From Engraulis encrasicolus (taxonomy: Eukaryota; Chordata; Actinopteri; Clupeiformes; Engraulidae): a stretch of DNA of 64,000 bases. A model generated the notes under the pieces. It had not been told where the DNA came from, made no database searches, and worked only from the letters and a program-made list of their open reading frames with translations. The stretch is from contig NC_085860.1 of NCBI RefSeq assembly GCF_034702125.1, forward strand, positions 18,054,541-18,118,540, given 5' to 3'. Every line of letters begins with the position of its first letter. Position 1 is the first letter of the stretch. Shown piece by piece: positions 26,645-38,761 of this stretch. The position numbers and the translations under genes were made by a program.

Positions 26645-26804
26645 ATCAGCTGTTGGATGGAAGAGCGCGACACTGCTTCTTTACGATTCACCACTTTATT
26701 TTTTTGTTTGCTGTCTTTTCGGCACTAGGAAAAGTCAGCAAACAAAAAAATAAAGTGGTGAATGGTAAAGAAGCAGTGTCACACTCTTCCATCTGGCAAC
26801 TGAT
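26645..26804. repeat. 160-bp near-perfect inverted repeat
   Basis: Arms of about 68 bases (ATCAGCTGTTGGATGGAAGA to TTTTTTTGTTTGCTG and reverse) around a loop with TTTTCGGCACTAGG. A rearranged relative is at about 46400-46560, sharing TTTTGGCACTAGG, CACCACTTTATTTTGTTTG and TGCACCTGCTCCTGCAG. Confidence 0.75.
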
Positions 26805-26823
26805 TTGGATATACACAATGTAT

Positions 26824-27108
26824 GCATTCCAATATGCGACCTTGCTTCCTCCACTTGTACTTGTGGCTTCACCCCACCTCCTGGCCCCTCCTCCGTGGAG
26901 AAAACAGCTGTCAGCCTAGCCACAACAACTTTTGGGGGACTGCTTTTCATTCACCATCCCAATTGCAAATGAGAACAAGACTTTACAATTGAGCTTTTGC
27001 AAAATATTGAAATATAATGCTTTTGTCAGTCATGTCATCATGACATATTACTTCCTGGTACAAGGCCACAAGCACAAGTGGAGGAAGCAAGGTCGCATAT
27101 TGGAACGC
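26824..27108. mobile_element. Non-autonomous DNA element, 290-bp family, copy A
   Basis: Inverted ends of about 43 bases: GCATTCCAATATGCGACC opposite GGTCGCATATTGGAACGC, both continuing into CACTTGTACTTGTGG-like sequence. Shares TCAGCCTAGCCACAACAACT and TGAGCTTTTGCAA with copy B. In zc3h18 intron. Confidence 0.72.
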
Positions 27109-27469
27109 AATAAATAAAATACAGACTTGGAGTGTCTTGTGAGGTCTTAGGGTGTTGTTGTTGTCGGCACTATGTGACCGTGTCGGTCACTTTGGATAGA
27201 GATGTGAATCACACTTGTGTGCTCTGTGTCAGGTCAGGTGCACACATGCACTGCCTGTGCAGTTGTGGCTGACAGCATAACATCCTTGGAAAAAACAATG
27301 TCAATCATATTTTATGTGTTTTAGCATGCAAGTATAACATTTGCACTTGCTGCTAACACAGTCAGGTTCTGTTACAGTTGTGCGTTTCTCTTGTGTACTG
27401 TGTAAGTTACTATACATACCTTTTGGAAACGCACTCACCATGCATTTGGTGGCATGTCAATGGCTGCTT

Positions 27470-27614
27470 TTGTGATGGCGCAGTGCTGCTTTTGCTAGGC
27501 AGCGCAGCACGCATGCACACGTAGGATTTTCTAACCTGAGTCAAATGAAATGACAAAATGTGCACGTGCACGACCCAGCAGAAGCAGCAATGCGCCATCA
27601 TGAACGCGGCCACT
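27470..27614. repeat. Imperfect inverted repeat
   Basis: GGCTGCTTTTGTGATGGCGC opposite GCGCCATCATGAACGCGGCC, with GTGCTGCTTTTGCT opposite AGCAGAAGCAGCAAT. About 35-base arms with mismatches; probably a decayed DNA element. Confidence 0.55.
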
Positions 27615-27619
27615 GTCTG

Positions 27620-28950
27620 ATTGGACATCAGTAAGATGCAGTTAAGTTATTGGCCGGCCCTGACGTCCTCTTGTCCGTTCATGATTTTGGTTTTCCGCTT
27701 CGTCTGTGAAGTAGCCAATGGTGGAGATGGAGAATGTTTATTACTACAAGGGCTTTGGCCAATCGTATCACAGAAGAGAATTCAAAGTCCTTGTTCGATT
27801 GAGCCACAAGGGACCAGGGGCGTACTGCAGCTCCTAGCACTTGGCATTTGTATACATAGTGACTTATTTTCTGGTAGTTGTGTTTCTATATTAATACTGT
27901 GTACGCTAACGCTTGCTTCCCTCCACAAACATTATTATTGTCTTATTAGCCTCACCTGAGTCAGACTTGTATTTCACGCTTATACCGGTACTCATTATGT
28001 CAAATGCGCTGGCTAAAAAAGGTCTGTGTGTATGCGTGTGTGCGTGCGCGTGCGCGTGTGTGCGCGCGTGTGTGCACCACGCTCATTAACGTTGCTGTTA
28101 ACGCCGCAAGTAGGCTCGGGGGCATATCGAGTTAATCATAACTTAGGAGCTGCTTCTATGTAGCAGGATATTTCTTAATGTGGATATTTTTTTCTCCTGG
28201 TTACCGTACATTGGTTTTGGCCTTCTCTTTCCACGTAAGCAGATTTATAAAACCCACATATCAAAAATCCTCCTTCAAAAATATTCCAGTTAGGGGGCTA
28301 ATGTGCCCCCGTTACGGTGGAGATCCCCATGTTGTGTTTCCACCTAAGCAGGAGAAGAACATACCCACATATTAAAATACCCTGCTACATGGAAACAGCA
28401 CCTTGGATTTTGATGCAGATGGTAGATTCTGGTGCAGATTCCAAGCTGTACAACACCCTACACATGGGAATCTAGTAATATCGGAATAATTTATGGCCCG
28501 TTCAATGTCCTCATCGTCCACATCTTGTAGTAGAAATCAGTTAAAGGGGAAAAAGAATGTATGTAAGAAAAGAATGTGTGGGATTGTTTGACCACAGGAA
28601 AAACAGTGCTCCTGTAAAGGGGAAGCTGATGTGATGTCACTAAACAATCTGATGTCAATATGACGTCTATAAACAACTTCTGAAAGTTTCTTTTGCCCAT
28701 AGAAAAGACATGAAGTCACCCCCTTTAAAAACAAAACGTTGAGCTTAGCTTTTAGATAAACCAATACTGTTTCCTGAAGCATTGAGTAGCTTGTTGAAGA
28801 CCACAACAGATTTTCTCAGTTTCCCTCTCAAAGACATGTGACTTTGGGTTTGAAATCCAGTCACATGTATATATTAATGGCACATGAGTTTGCCTTGAGG
28901 AAGCTACTGGCTAGTGGAGCCACCTCAGCTCATTAGTCATCCAAATGTCA
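27620..28950. other. zc3h18 intron, no gene recognised
   Basis: No coding signal. Contains a short GT/GC run at 28025-28075 only. Confidence 0.5.
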
Positions 28951-28956
28951 TTGAAT

Positions 28957-29275
28957 TAAAGGTGCACTGTGTATTATATATTTAATAGTTTATTCCAGAA
29001 TTCATGCTGCCCATTCAGGCATGTTACCTTTTCAACCAATACTTAACACCACCATTAAATTCTAAATATTCATTATTACTGGGAGAATTGCAGTCTTCAT
29101 ATATGAAAAGGAGGATTTTCTCCATGGTCTGCCATTTTGAATTTCGACAAATAGACATTTTAACCGCAAAACGTACCATACTTTGGTCATACTAGTGCAT
29201 ATTAGTTAATTATTTAGTAAATATTTATGAAAAAGTTGGCAATAGGCAGCACAGTTTCTATGAGCAGCATAGTAA
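28957..29275. mobile_element. MITE of the TTAAAGGTGCACTGTG family (inverted)
   Basis: Begins TTAAAGGTGCACTGTGTA. The interior contains CAGAATTCATGCTGCCCATT, the reverse of the right half of the copy near 1195. Related copies are at 598-1197 and 55092-55378. Confidence 0.65.
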
Positions 29276-29371
29276 TCTGTTGTGCTTCAACATTGTCTTC
29301 ACTCTGTGCCGTATAAATGGAATGAATTCCCTTGGAAGAGAATGTCAGCCTCATGGAAATATTGATAATGA

Positions 29372-29490
<119 letters not shown>

Positions 29491-29575
29491 GATGATGATC
29501 TGGAAGAAGGGGAGGTAAAGGACCCAATGGATCGCAAGATTCGGCCCAGGCCTACCTGCAGGTTCTTCATCAAAG
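29491..29575 (+). CDS. zc3h18: ZC3H18, coding exon 2
   Basis: 85 nt (28 codons plus 1 base): DDDLEEGEVKDPMDRKIRPRPTCRFFIK and the first base of Gly. It carries the first Cys of the CCCH finger. The acceptor is CTCTCAG preceded by about 115 bases of nearly pure CT repeat, which serves as the polypyrimidine tract. The donor is AAAG/GTACCC. The sequence is nearly identical in character to mammalian ZC3H18 across this stretch. Confidence 0.95.
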
Positions 29576-30020
29576 GTACCCTTTCCTCTGTTCTTCAGCT
29601 CTTCCTGTGTGTGTGTGCGTGCGTGCTGCTGTGCAGTGTGTTTGTGCGCATTGAGGCTACGTCTGGTTTGATTTACATTATGCATATTGCGCAGTGAAAA
29701 ACGGAGGCTTCTGTGCCATAGTGAATTTGATTGTCCGCAACACGCTGCTACATGTACAAGCTAATGTCTCAGCTGCATAATGACAAAATGAAGTGGATAA
29801 CGGATTGCGGCGGTTCCAAAATCATCCAGTGTGTAAGTTGACGTTGAAGATGTAAAGATGTCAAACAATTGATACTGATCTCTGTTGTCCTACTTGTTGC
29901 TGTTGATCAATCAAGTTGCATTTTGTTATTGTACCACTAGGTGGTGCTATAACCCCAGAAATGGTCAGGCTGTCAATTTATGTAGTCTGTCACTTAACTG
30001 CAGTTGCTCAGGATCTTTGA

Positions 30021-30310
30021 GTGCATCTTAATATGTGACCTTGCCTCTTCCACTTGCGCTTGTCTCCTCGCCCCGCCTCCTGGCCCCTCCTCCGTGGAGA
30101 AAATTATAAAGTTTCCCAGCTGTCAGCCTAGCCACAACAACTTTTGAGGGACTGTTTTTCATTCACCATAACAATTGCACACGAGAAAAAAGACTACAAT
30201 TGAGCTTTTGCAAGATATTGAAATATAATGCTGTTGTCAGTGATGTCATCATGACGAGAAGCGAGTGGAGGAGGCAAGTGGAGGAGGCAAGGTCCCATAT
30301 TAAGATGCAC
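30021..30310. mobile_element. Non-autonomous DNA element, 290-bp family, copy B
   Basis: Ends GTGCATCTTAATATG and CATATTAAGATGCAC; interior as in copy A. Flanks CTTTG on both sides hint at a short duplication, but its length is uncertain. Confidence 0.72.
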
Positions 30311-30941
30311 TCTTTGTTAGTCAGTGGTGCTGTGGTTTGTAGGGGGCAGCATTGCTCTGGTGTCAGGGTTCCCACACGTCCTGGAAAACCTGGAAAACCT
30401 GGAAATTTAGAGATTTGTTTTCCAGTCCTGGAAATGTCCTGGAATTCACTAAATGTCCTGGAAAAAAATATTTGTCCTGGATTTTTGTCTTGAACCTGTT
30501 TTTTTACGGTTTTGTTTGTGATGTAGCCTACTTTTCCCCTGCCCAGTCTAGACATGACGATTGAATTTCTCAAAGTTTTCCCACCTATTGATGTATAGGC
30601 AATACATATTATCCACACATACATGAGCAAATACACACACGTCACTATTGCAGTGTAAACTGTCCCCCATAGTAATTTGCATGTCTGGCTGTGTAAGAGC
30701 ACAGGGATTGGATATGGGCAATGGGGAAATGCGGTGCACTCACTACGAGACGTGAGAACTTGTTGTCTACATAATGGGAATTCGACATCCTTTTCAGAGC
30801 AAATGTCAGCACTGTTGAACAGTTGTTAGCAGGTCTATCTTGTAATTTAAGCAGTTCTGCATTTCACATTGCATTACACTTTAATACTGATACACTTTAA
30901 TACTTTATGCAAAAAACAGGTTCAGGACATGCTTTCTATTT

Positions 30942-30942
<1 letters not shown>

Positions 30943-31001
<59 letters not shown>

Positions 31002-31130
31002 TGTGTGTGTGTGTGTGTTTTTGTGTGTGTGTGTGTGTTTTTGTGTGTTTGTGTTTGTGTTTGTGTTTGTGTTTGTGTTTGTGTTTGTGTTTGTTTGCAT
31101 GTTTGCGCGTGCTTGTGTGTGTGTGTGCGT
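30943..31130. repeat. GT / TTTGTG array before the zinc-finger exon
   Basis: GT run then TTTTTGTGTG and TTTGTG repeats, ending nine bases before the exon at 31140. Confidence 0.92.
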
Positions 31131-31139
31131 GCGCTCTAG

Positions 31140-31291
31140 GAAACTGCACCTGGGGCATGAACTGCAGGTTTATCCACCCCGGCGTGAACGATAAGGGCAA
31201 CTACTCCCTCATCAGCAAGCCCGACCCCTTCTCACACAACGGGGGGCCCCAGGGAGGAGGACCACACCCCCTCATGCCCAACACCCCATGG
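31140..31291 (+). CDS. zc3h18: ZC3H18, coding exon 3 (rest of the CCCH zinc finger)
   Basis: 152 nt, entered with one base carried over and leaving in phase 0. It encodes GNCTWGMNCRFIHPGVNDKG and then NYSLISKPDPF through LMPNTPW. Joined to the previous exon, the finger reads C-x7-C-x5-C-x3-H, the standard CCCH spacing for an RNA-binding finger. Acceptor is GCGCTCTAG after a GT/TTTGTG array; donor CCATGG/GTGGGT is followed at once by CA repeats. An imperfect copy of the exon end lies at about 31333-31360. Confidence 0.95.
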
Positions 31292-31297
31292 GTGGGT

Positions 31298-31495
<198 letters not shown>

Positions 31496-31707
31496 CATGG
31501 GTCCTCATTCATATAGCTGTCAGCCATCTAGCGTTGTTAAATATGCATGTGTTTAAAAGGTGGCACTGTTGTTTAGAGTTTGTGTTTCTTGACAATTGTG
31601 CTCATAATTGGACTGGAAAATAAATAACATGGACTGCACTAATTTTATTGTTTGTATTTTTTGTGCATATCCTTCCTCTCCTTTTCCACACCTCTGCTTT
31701 GCTTACA

Positions 31708-31710
<3 letters not shown>

Positions 31711-31803
<93 letters not shown>
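31711..31803. repeat. CT microsatellite forming an acceptor tract
   Basis: About 46 CT units ending in the CAG acceptor of the exon at 31804. Confidence 0.95.
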
Positions 31804-31899
31804 GGTGCCCCTGCCGTTGAGGAGCTGCCCCCTCCCCCTCCCCCCATGGATCCCCCAGTAGAGAGTGCATGGGAGAGGGGCCTGCGACATGCCAAAGAG
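31804..31899 (+). CDS. zc3h18: ZC3H18, coding exon 4
   Basis: 96 nt, 32 codons, phase 0 both ends: GAPAVEELPPPPPPMDPPVE and then SAWERGLRHAKE. The acceptor follows about 92 bases of pure CT repeat ending TCTCAG; donor is AAAGAG/GTAAGA. The WERGLRHAKEV block is a strong match to ZC3H18 proteins. Confidence 0.95.
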
Positions 31900-31949
31900 G
31901 TAAGAACATTACCGTATTATAATAATAATTGAAGACTTCCGTTGCAAAG

Positions 31950-32695
31950 CGACATACCGTCAATCCGGAAAGTATTTACAGCGCTTCACTTTTTCCGCAT
32001 TTTATTACGTTACAGCCTTATTCCAAATTGTGTTCATCTCGGTCATAATGGGGTATTTATGTTACATTTTGAGGACAATGTGAAAAAAAGAGTTCTTGAG
32101 AGTTTTTGAAAATGTATTAAAATAAAAAAAAGAAATCATATTTACACAAGTATTCACAGCCTTTGCTTAATACTTTGTAGAACCACCTTTGGCAGCAACT
32201 ACATTCATTTTTTCATTTAGAAATGAAAAGGGATTGAAAGGGAGGTCATCGGTGTGTGTTTCAACCTTTCTTTACTTTGAAATTTAAAAATTTGAGTCTG
32301 CACCTGGCTAAAATAGATGGGTGTGAGTTTTGAATGAAATCCTATGGAGAGTATCATGATCTGCTTCTGTAGTCACAGTGCATGTTGACATGCATGCTTC
32401 TTTAGGTGTAATTCAGATTTCCAATGTTGACGGCATTCATACATCCCCAAACCATGTCATTCCCACAACCATGGTTGACTAGCCAGATGATGCACTTTTT
32501 TTGTAAAACTCACTTGTTTATCACCACACATCCTTGACGCCATCTAAAGAAAATTTGTTTATCTTGGTTTCAAGAGAGATGAACAGACCAAGGATATGGA
32601 TCACTGGAACCATGTTGTGTGGTCTGATGAGACCAAGATCAACAAATTTGCTTATTCCAACTTCACCAGTCATGCCAAGGCTATATAAAGTTTGC
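31950..32695 (+). mobile_element. Tc1/mariner-like transposon remnant
   Basis: The left part (CCGGAAAGTATTTACAGCGC onward, then AAGTATTCACAGCCTTTGCT) resembles the widespread fish Tc1-type repeat with that opening. Further on, about 32560-32660, a decayed transposase reads HWNHVVWSDETKINKFAYSN, including the WSDETK motif with a catalytic Asp. Stops and frameshifts abound. It lies in the zc3h18 intron between 31899 and 33023. Confidence 0.7.
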
Positions 32696-33022
32696 ATTTC
32701 ATTTGGTCTTTTTCAAATGCATTTGTACACCATCGTGCAGATGTTTTTCAACGTGTCGTATTTGTATTTAGGATGCCTTTTGCATGAAGCTTGTGTTCTC
32801 TTTTGCTCTCCTTCCCTGTTTCTGTTTCTTTCTATTTATCTCTCTTTCCCTTCCTCTCTCCCTTTCTCTCTCTGCCCCAATGTTCCAGGTGTTGAAGAAC
32901 TTCCTGTCCGACTTTAAGGGCATATCTAATTTAAATCTGTGTCTGCCTGTCTGTGTGTCGGTCCGTCCTGTCTGCCTCTAGTGGCGTATCTAATGTAAAT
33001 CTCTCTCTGTCTGTCTGTCTAG

Positions 33023-33180
33023 GTGCTGAAGAAGGCTACTATTCGTAAAGAGCAGGAGCCAGACTTCGAGGAGAAGCGCTTCAACGTCACCATCGGCGAG
33101 GACGAGCGCGAGTTCGACAAGGAGAACGAGTTCTTCAGGGAGCGTGGCTACCGCATTACCCGGGAGATCCGAGACGCTGG
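33023..33180 (+). CDS. zc3h18: ZC3H18, coding exon 5
   Basis: 158 nt (52 codons plus 2): VLKKATIRKEQEPDFEEKRF through VTIGEDEREFDKENEFFRER to REIRDAG. Acceptor is CTGTCTAG in a CTGT-rich tract; donor is GCTGG/GTGAGG. A diverged copy of the acceptor and first codons sits about 130 bases upstream at 32885-32920. Confidence 0.94.
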
Positions 33181-33739
33181 GTGAGGAGCCCCTCATTTTC
33201 ACACCAGATGAGAGTTAATGTGCCGGAATCCAAACAACACTCAAATTGACATGCTTTTGAAAAATTGTAGCAACACTGCATGCAATTCTGTTCTCTTAAT
33301 AAGGTGCAACACCAGGGACTAACGTTCTGATGATGAGCCTGCACACCTCATATACCCCTTTGTGCAGAGCATATGCTACAACCTTATTGTCCTCAAAATA
33401 GTAATGGGCAAGTCTTAGTAATATGTTACTGAAGGCTGTCAGCAATGTCAGAGCAAAGATGTAGTTGAGACTTCTCCGCAAAGTGTGAACAGGACCGCCG
33501 CCTGATGCCATTTGCACCAAGGGGCTACTGAACAGACCTGCATCTGTGTTTCTCTGCGTTTTTTCTCTACACTTTCTAGAACTTTGTCTGTTTACCATTG
33601 ATGAGAGCACAGAAGCGCATGGAATTACTATTAGTTCAATTACTACTATTAGTTTCAAACACTAGCAGGTAATTAGAGTGCTTCTGGGTCTTCACCTTTT
33701 TTCCTTGGTGCTCATCAGTGTCGGGGCTCTCAAACTTGG

Positions 33740-33914
33740 TCCAGGAAGACAGATGCTGAGGCACTCAAGGTTGCAATTTTTTTTACTTTTTTATTTGGCT
33801 ACCATGCCTACGCCCTGAAGAAGGCCATAAGGGCCGAAATGCGCAGGCATTGTAGCCAAATAAAAAAGTAAAAAAAAATGCAACCTTGAGTGCCTCAGCA
33901 TCAGTCTTCCTGGA
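33740..33914. mobile_element. Fold-back element with CTGAAGAAGGCC core
   Basis: About 70-base arms: TCCAGGAAGACAGATGCTGA through TTTATTTGGCTACCATGCCT and their reverse complement ending AGTCTTCCTGGA. The loop holds CTGAAGAAGGCCATAAGGGC and CCGAAATGCGC. Likely a small non-autonomous element. Confidence 0.7.
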
Positions 33915-33919
33915 CTACT

Positions 33920-35487
<1,568 letters not shown>

Positions 35488-35941
35488 TGATGATTATGAA
35501 ATAAGTGAGATGAAATGATGAAATGAGTCATCTGCGATTGTAGTAGCGAAGAGAAATCAATTGATTTGATTCAACAGAATGGTTCTGTTGATTGGCGTTT
35601 CATTGGTTTTGCTTGATTTCGAAGAGCTGCATAATTGCTTTAATTAAATTTGTAGTAACGGGCATTTAATTATTGTTACCGGTTTGCGGTTTCCATTGAC
35701 TCACAACCCAAAAGGAAGCCGAAGTGTGTTTGTGGGAGAGATGGAATGTTGGGAAACGTCTGAGTTTCACTGATCTGTGGGTGGTTTCAGTCGTGCGTGA
35801 CCGCACGGCACCACACCTTTATTTACATGTGGACGTGCTCCTGCTATTTCAGTACACATACTTTCTTTCTTTTTTTCTTTTTTTTTGGCGGATTGAGAAA
35901 TCAATCTGGATTAAATGAGTTTCTCTTTGTTGTTGTTGCAG

Positions 35942-35971
35942 GGACATGGAATTCCGAGAGCTGGGCTATGG
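35942..35971 (+). CDS. zc3h18: ZC3H18, 30-nt micro-exon (coding exon 6)
   Basis: A 30-nt exon between TTGTTGCAG and GTGAGTGC. It completes a Gly codon, then encodes DMEFRELGY and two bases of a further Gly. Including it keeps frame with both neighbours (DAG-DMEFRELGYG-NDPYADPYYDYE). Skipping it also keeps frame because the length is a multiple of three, so it could be an optional cassette. I am unsure whether mammals have an equivalent. Confidence 0.8.
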
Positions 35972-36440
35972 GTGAGTGCAATAGCTCAGATTGATTGATT
36001 TAGTTTCCTATTCGTTTGTAAAGGATGGATCGTGGCTTGTCTTTCTCCATTTATCCATGCTCCCTAAAACCTTGGAATCCAAGCCGTGGGATATGCTGAC
36101 GTACGTAGTCTCTAAATTTAGCCATGCTAAAATTATTTTCTAACTGTAGAAAGACAATCAAAACGTTTTTGGAAAAATACTGTGAAAACATGATTGCTTA
36201 CGCAAGGATGAAACCCCGAATGAAACTTTAACAGAAGTGTAAAGGTGAAGGGTGGAACAGGGTTCAGCAAGTCAAAGATATGAAAACATACATAAAAATA
36301 CATCACACTTTTTATTCATACAGAGAGAAACAGAAATGTTCATGGGGGCAAAAAGGAGCACAAACGAAATGGTACAAAACTTTAAAATCATTATGTTTAC
36401 GTTTACAGCCCGGGTATGTAATTTGCTGTATTTTTTACAG

Positions 36441-36558
36441 GAATGACCCGTATGCTGACCCCTATTACGACTATGAGATGGAGACGCTGTGGAGGGGAGG
36501 CCAGTATGAGAACTTCAGAGTGGAGTACTCAGAGACCCCTTTACCATACCACTATGCA
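36441..36558 (+). CDS. zc3h18: ZC3H18, coding exon 7
   Basis: 118 nt: one base completing Gly, then 39 codons, NDPYADPYYDYEMETLWRGG, QYENFRVEYSETPLPYHYA, matching the PYADPYYDYE..WRGGQYENFRV core of ZC3H18. Acceptor is TTTTTTACAG; donor is TATGCA/GTAAGT at 36559. The last about 27 bases of this exon plus the donor and about 20 intron bases form the unit of a long tandem array that starts right here. Confidence 0.95.
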
Positions 36559-37385
36559 GTAAGTATACTAGCTGGAGAGTAGAGACCCCTTTACCAAACC
36601 ACTATGCAGTAAGTATACTAGCTGAAGAGACCCCTTTACCATACCACTATGCAGTGAGTATACTAGCTGACCCCTTTACTGTAGAGTAGAGACCCCTTTA
36701 ACATACCACTATGCAGTGAGTATACTAGCTGGAGAGATCCCTTTAACATACCGCTATGCAGTGAGTATACTAGCTGGAGAGACCCCTTTAACATACCACT
36801 ATGCAGTGAGTATACTAGCTGGGGAATAGAGGCCTCTTTACCAAACCACTATGCAGTAAGTATACTAGCTGAAGAGACCCCTTTACCATACCACTATGCA
36901 GTGAGTATACTAGCTGACCCCTTTACTGTAGAGTAGAGAGCCCTTTAACATACCACTATGCAGTGAGTATACTAGCTGGAGAGACCCCTTTAACATACCG
37001 CTATGCAGTGAGTATACTAGCTGCAGAGACCCCTTTAACATACCGCTATGCAGTGAGTATACTAGCTGACCCCTTTACTGTAGAGTAGAGACCCCTTTAA
37101 AATACCACTATGCAGTGAGTATACTAGCTGACCCCTTTACTGTAGAGTAGAGACCCCTTTAAAATACCACTATGCAGTGAGTATACTAGCTGGAGAGACC
37201 CCTTTAACATACCACTATGCAGTGAGTATACTAGCTGGGGGATAGAGGCCTCTTTACCATACCACTATGCAGTGAGTATACTAGCTGTAGAGTAGAGTCC
37301 CCTTGCAGTTAGTATACTATCTGGAGAGACCCCTTACTATACTGTACTAGCTGTAGAGACCCTGAGTAGAGACCCCTTTAACATG
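36532..37385 (+). repeat. Tandem array of an exon end plus its 5' splice site
   Basis: Units of about 45-62 bases of the form GAGACCCCTTTAACATACCA then CTATGCAGTGAGTATACTAG. Counting the authentic exon end, 15 units keep TATGCAGT(A/G)AGTATAC; three or four decayed units follow to 37385. Some units carry an extra CCCCTTTACTGTAGAGTA segment. Confidence 0.9.
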
Positions 37386-37695
37386 TGAGCATACAACAGT
37401 CCCTCCTCTAAATGCCTGTGTCCACCAATCAAGATGTTTGCAAAACAAACAATGCCTTCACCAGGTGTACAATGAAATCCTGCTGCAGTTATTTGGTTGA
37501 GTTTGTCAGAAATGTATGTGAAACATGTCTGAGCTATATCCTTATGAACACTACAATACAGCCTGGGCTATAAATTATTATTTTTCATTACTAGACAAAT
37601 TTGGCTTGTAGATGTTAATTTGGCTGCCTTGAATTTGGTGTGAAATTAAGAACCTTGAATACAGCTGTTTGTCTGTCTGTCTGTGTGTCTGTCAG

Positions 37696-38015
37696 GAGCG
37701 AGAACGTGAGCGTGACCCGCGTGAGCGTCACCCGCGTGACCGCGAGCGAGAGAGGGAGTGGGAACGCGACCACCGCGAGCGTGAGCGGCGGCAGCGGGAG
37801 AGGGAACGGGAGCGAGACCGCGAGCGTGACAAGGAGCGGCTAGAGAGGCAGCAGCGACGCAAAGAGGAGTGGGAACGCGACCGCATCAAACGCGATGACA
37901 AGGAGCGCGGCGGCGGCGGCGGCCCGCGAGAACGAGCCCTGCGCGAACCCCGCGACAAGAAGGATGACAAGGACAAGCCCAAGATCCCCCGCTCGCCCGG
38001 CGGCATGCCACCCAG
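37696..38015 (+). CDS. zc3h18: ZC3H18, coding exon 8 (Arg/Glu/Asp-rich)
   Basis: 320 nt (106 codons plus 2), starting ERERERDPRERHPRDRERER and continuing as a highly charged R/E/D/K-rich, helix-prone segment to KDDKDKPKIPRSPGGMPP. It corresponds to the ERERER region of mammalian ZC3H18. Acceptor is GTGTCTGTCAG; donor is CACCCAG/GTAAACA. Two further copies of the exon end and donor lie at about 38372-38400 and 38437-38485. The following intron is 21.5 kb. Confidence 0.93.
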
Positions 38016-38041
38016 GTAAACACATTGATACTGATGATTAT

Positions 38042-38368
38042 GGGCAGTCATGGGTGAGCGGTTAGGGCGTCAGACTTGCATCCCAGAGGTTGCCAGTTCG
38101 ACTCCCGACCCGCCAGGTTGGTGGGGGGAGTAATCAACCAGTGCTCACCCCCATCCTCCTCCATGACCCTGAGCATGGTACCGTCCCACCGCACTGCTCC
38201 CCATGGGACGGCACTGAGGGCTGCCCCCTTGCATGGGTGAGGCATAAATGCAATTTCGTTGTGTGCAGTGAGCAGTGTTCACTTGTGTCCTGTGGAGTGC
38301 TGTGTCACAATGACAATGGGAGTTGGAGTTTCCCAATGGGCTTTCACTTTCACGCTTTCACATAACAA
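38042..38368 (+). mobile_element. tRNA-derived SINE, copy 2, in zc3h18 intron
   Basis: Same family: GGGCAGTCATGGGTGAGCGG, B box AGTTCGACTCC, tail TTTCACTTTCACG. It lies between two copies of the exon edge ending at 38015. Confidence 0.8.
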
Positions 38369-38761
38369 TACTCTGGCGGCATGCCACCCAGGTAAAAACA
38401 ATCATATTGTTTATAACAAAACTATTACTCACCGCTTCGCTGGCGGGATGCCACTCAGGTAACAGCAATGGTACTGATGATAAAGATACTAGTTCTGCTA
38501 ATGATAATAATAATAATGATCATATAAGCAATAACAATAAGGAGTATTAAGAATAAGCATAATATTGAGAGTCACGTGAGACCGTCAAGGGAGATGGTCG
38601 CCTAGAACTTTCCTCTCGCAAGGTTTCCTTATTTTCATGAATATTCGATCGTTTAAGTCCTAATGTTATATCAGACGTGCATGCAAAGAGTAAAGAAGCA
38701 AGTCTGTGAGTCGTGAGATCAGTTTATCAAGTTCAAAGTAGTTATTCTGCGTTTGATTGTC

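Noticed and set aside
32534..32917. ORF of 127 codons as a host gene
   Set aside because: Part of it is decayed Tc1 transposase in another frame, and the rest is intron with CT-rich tracts.
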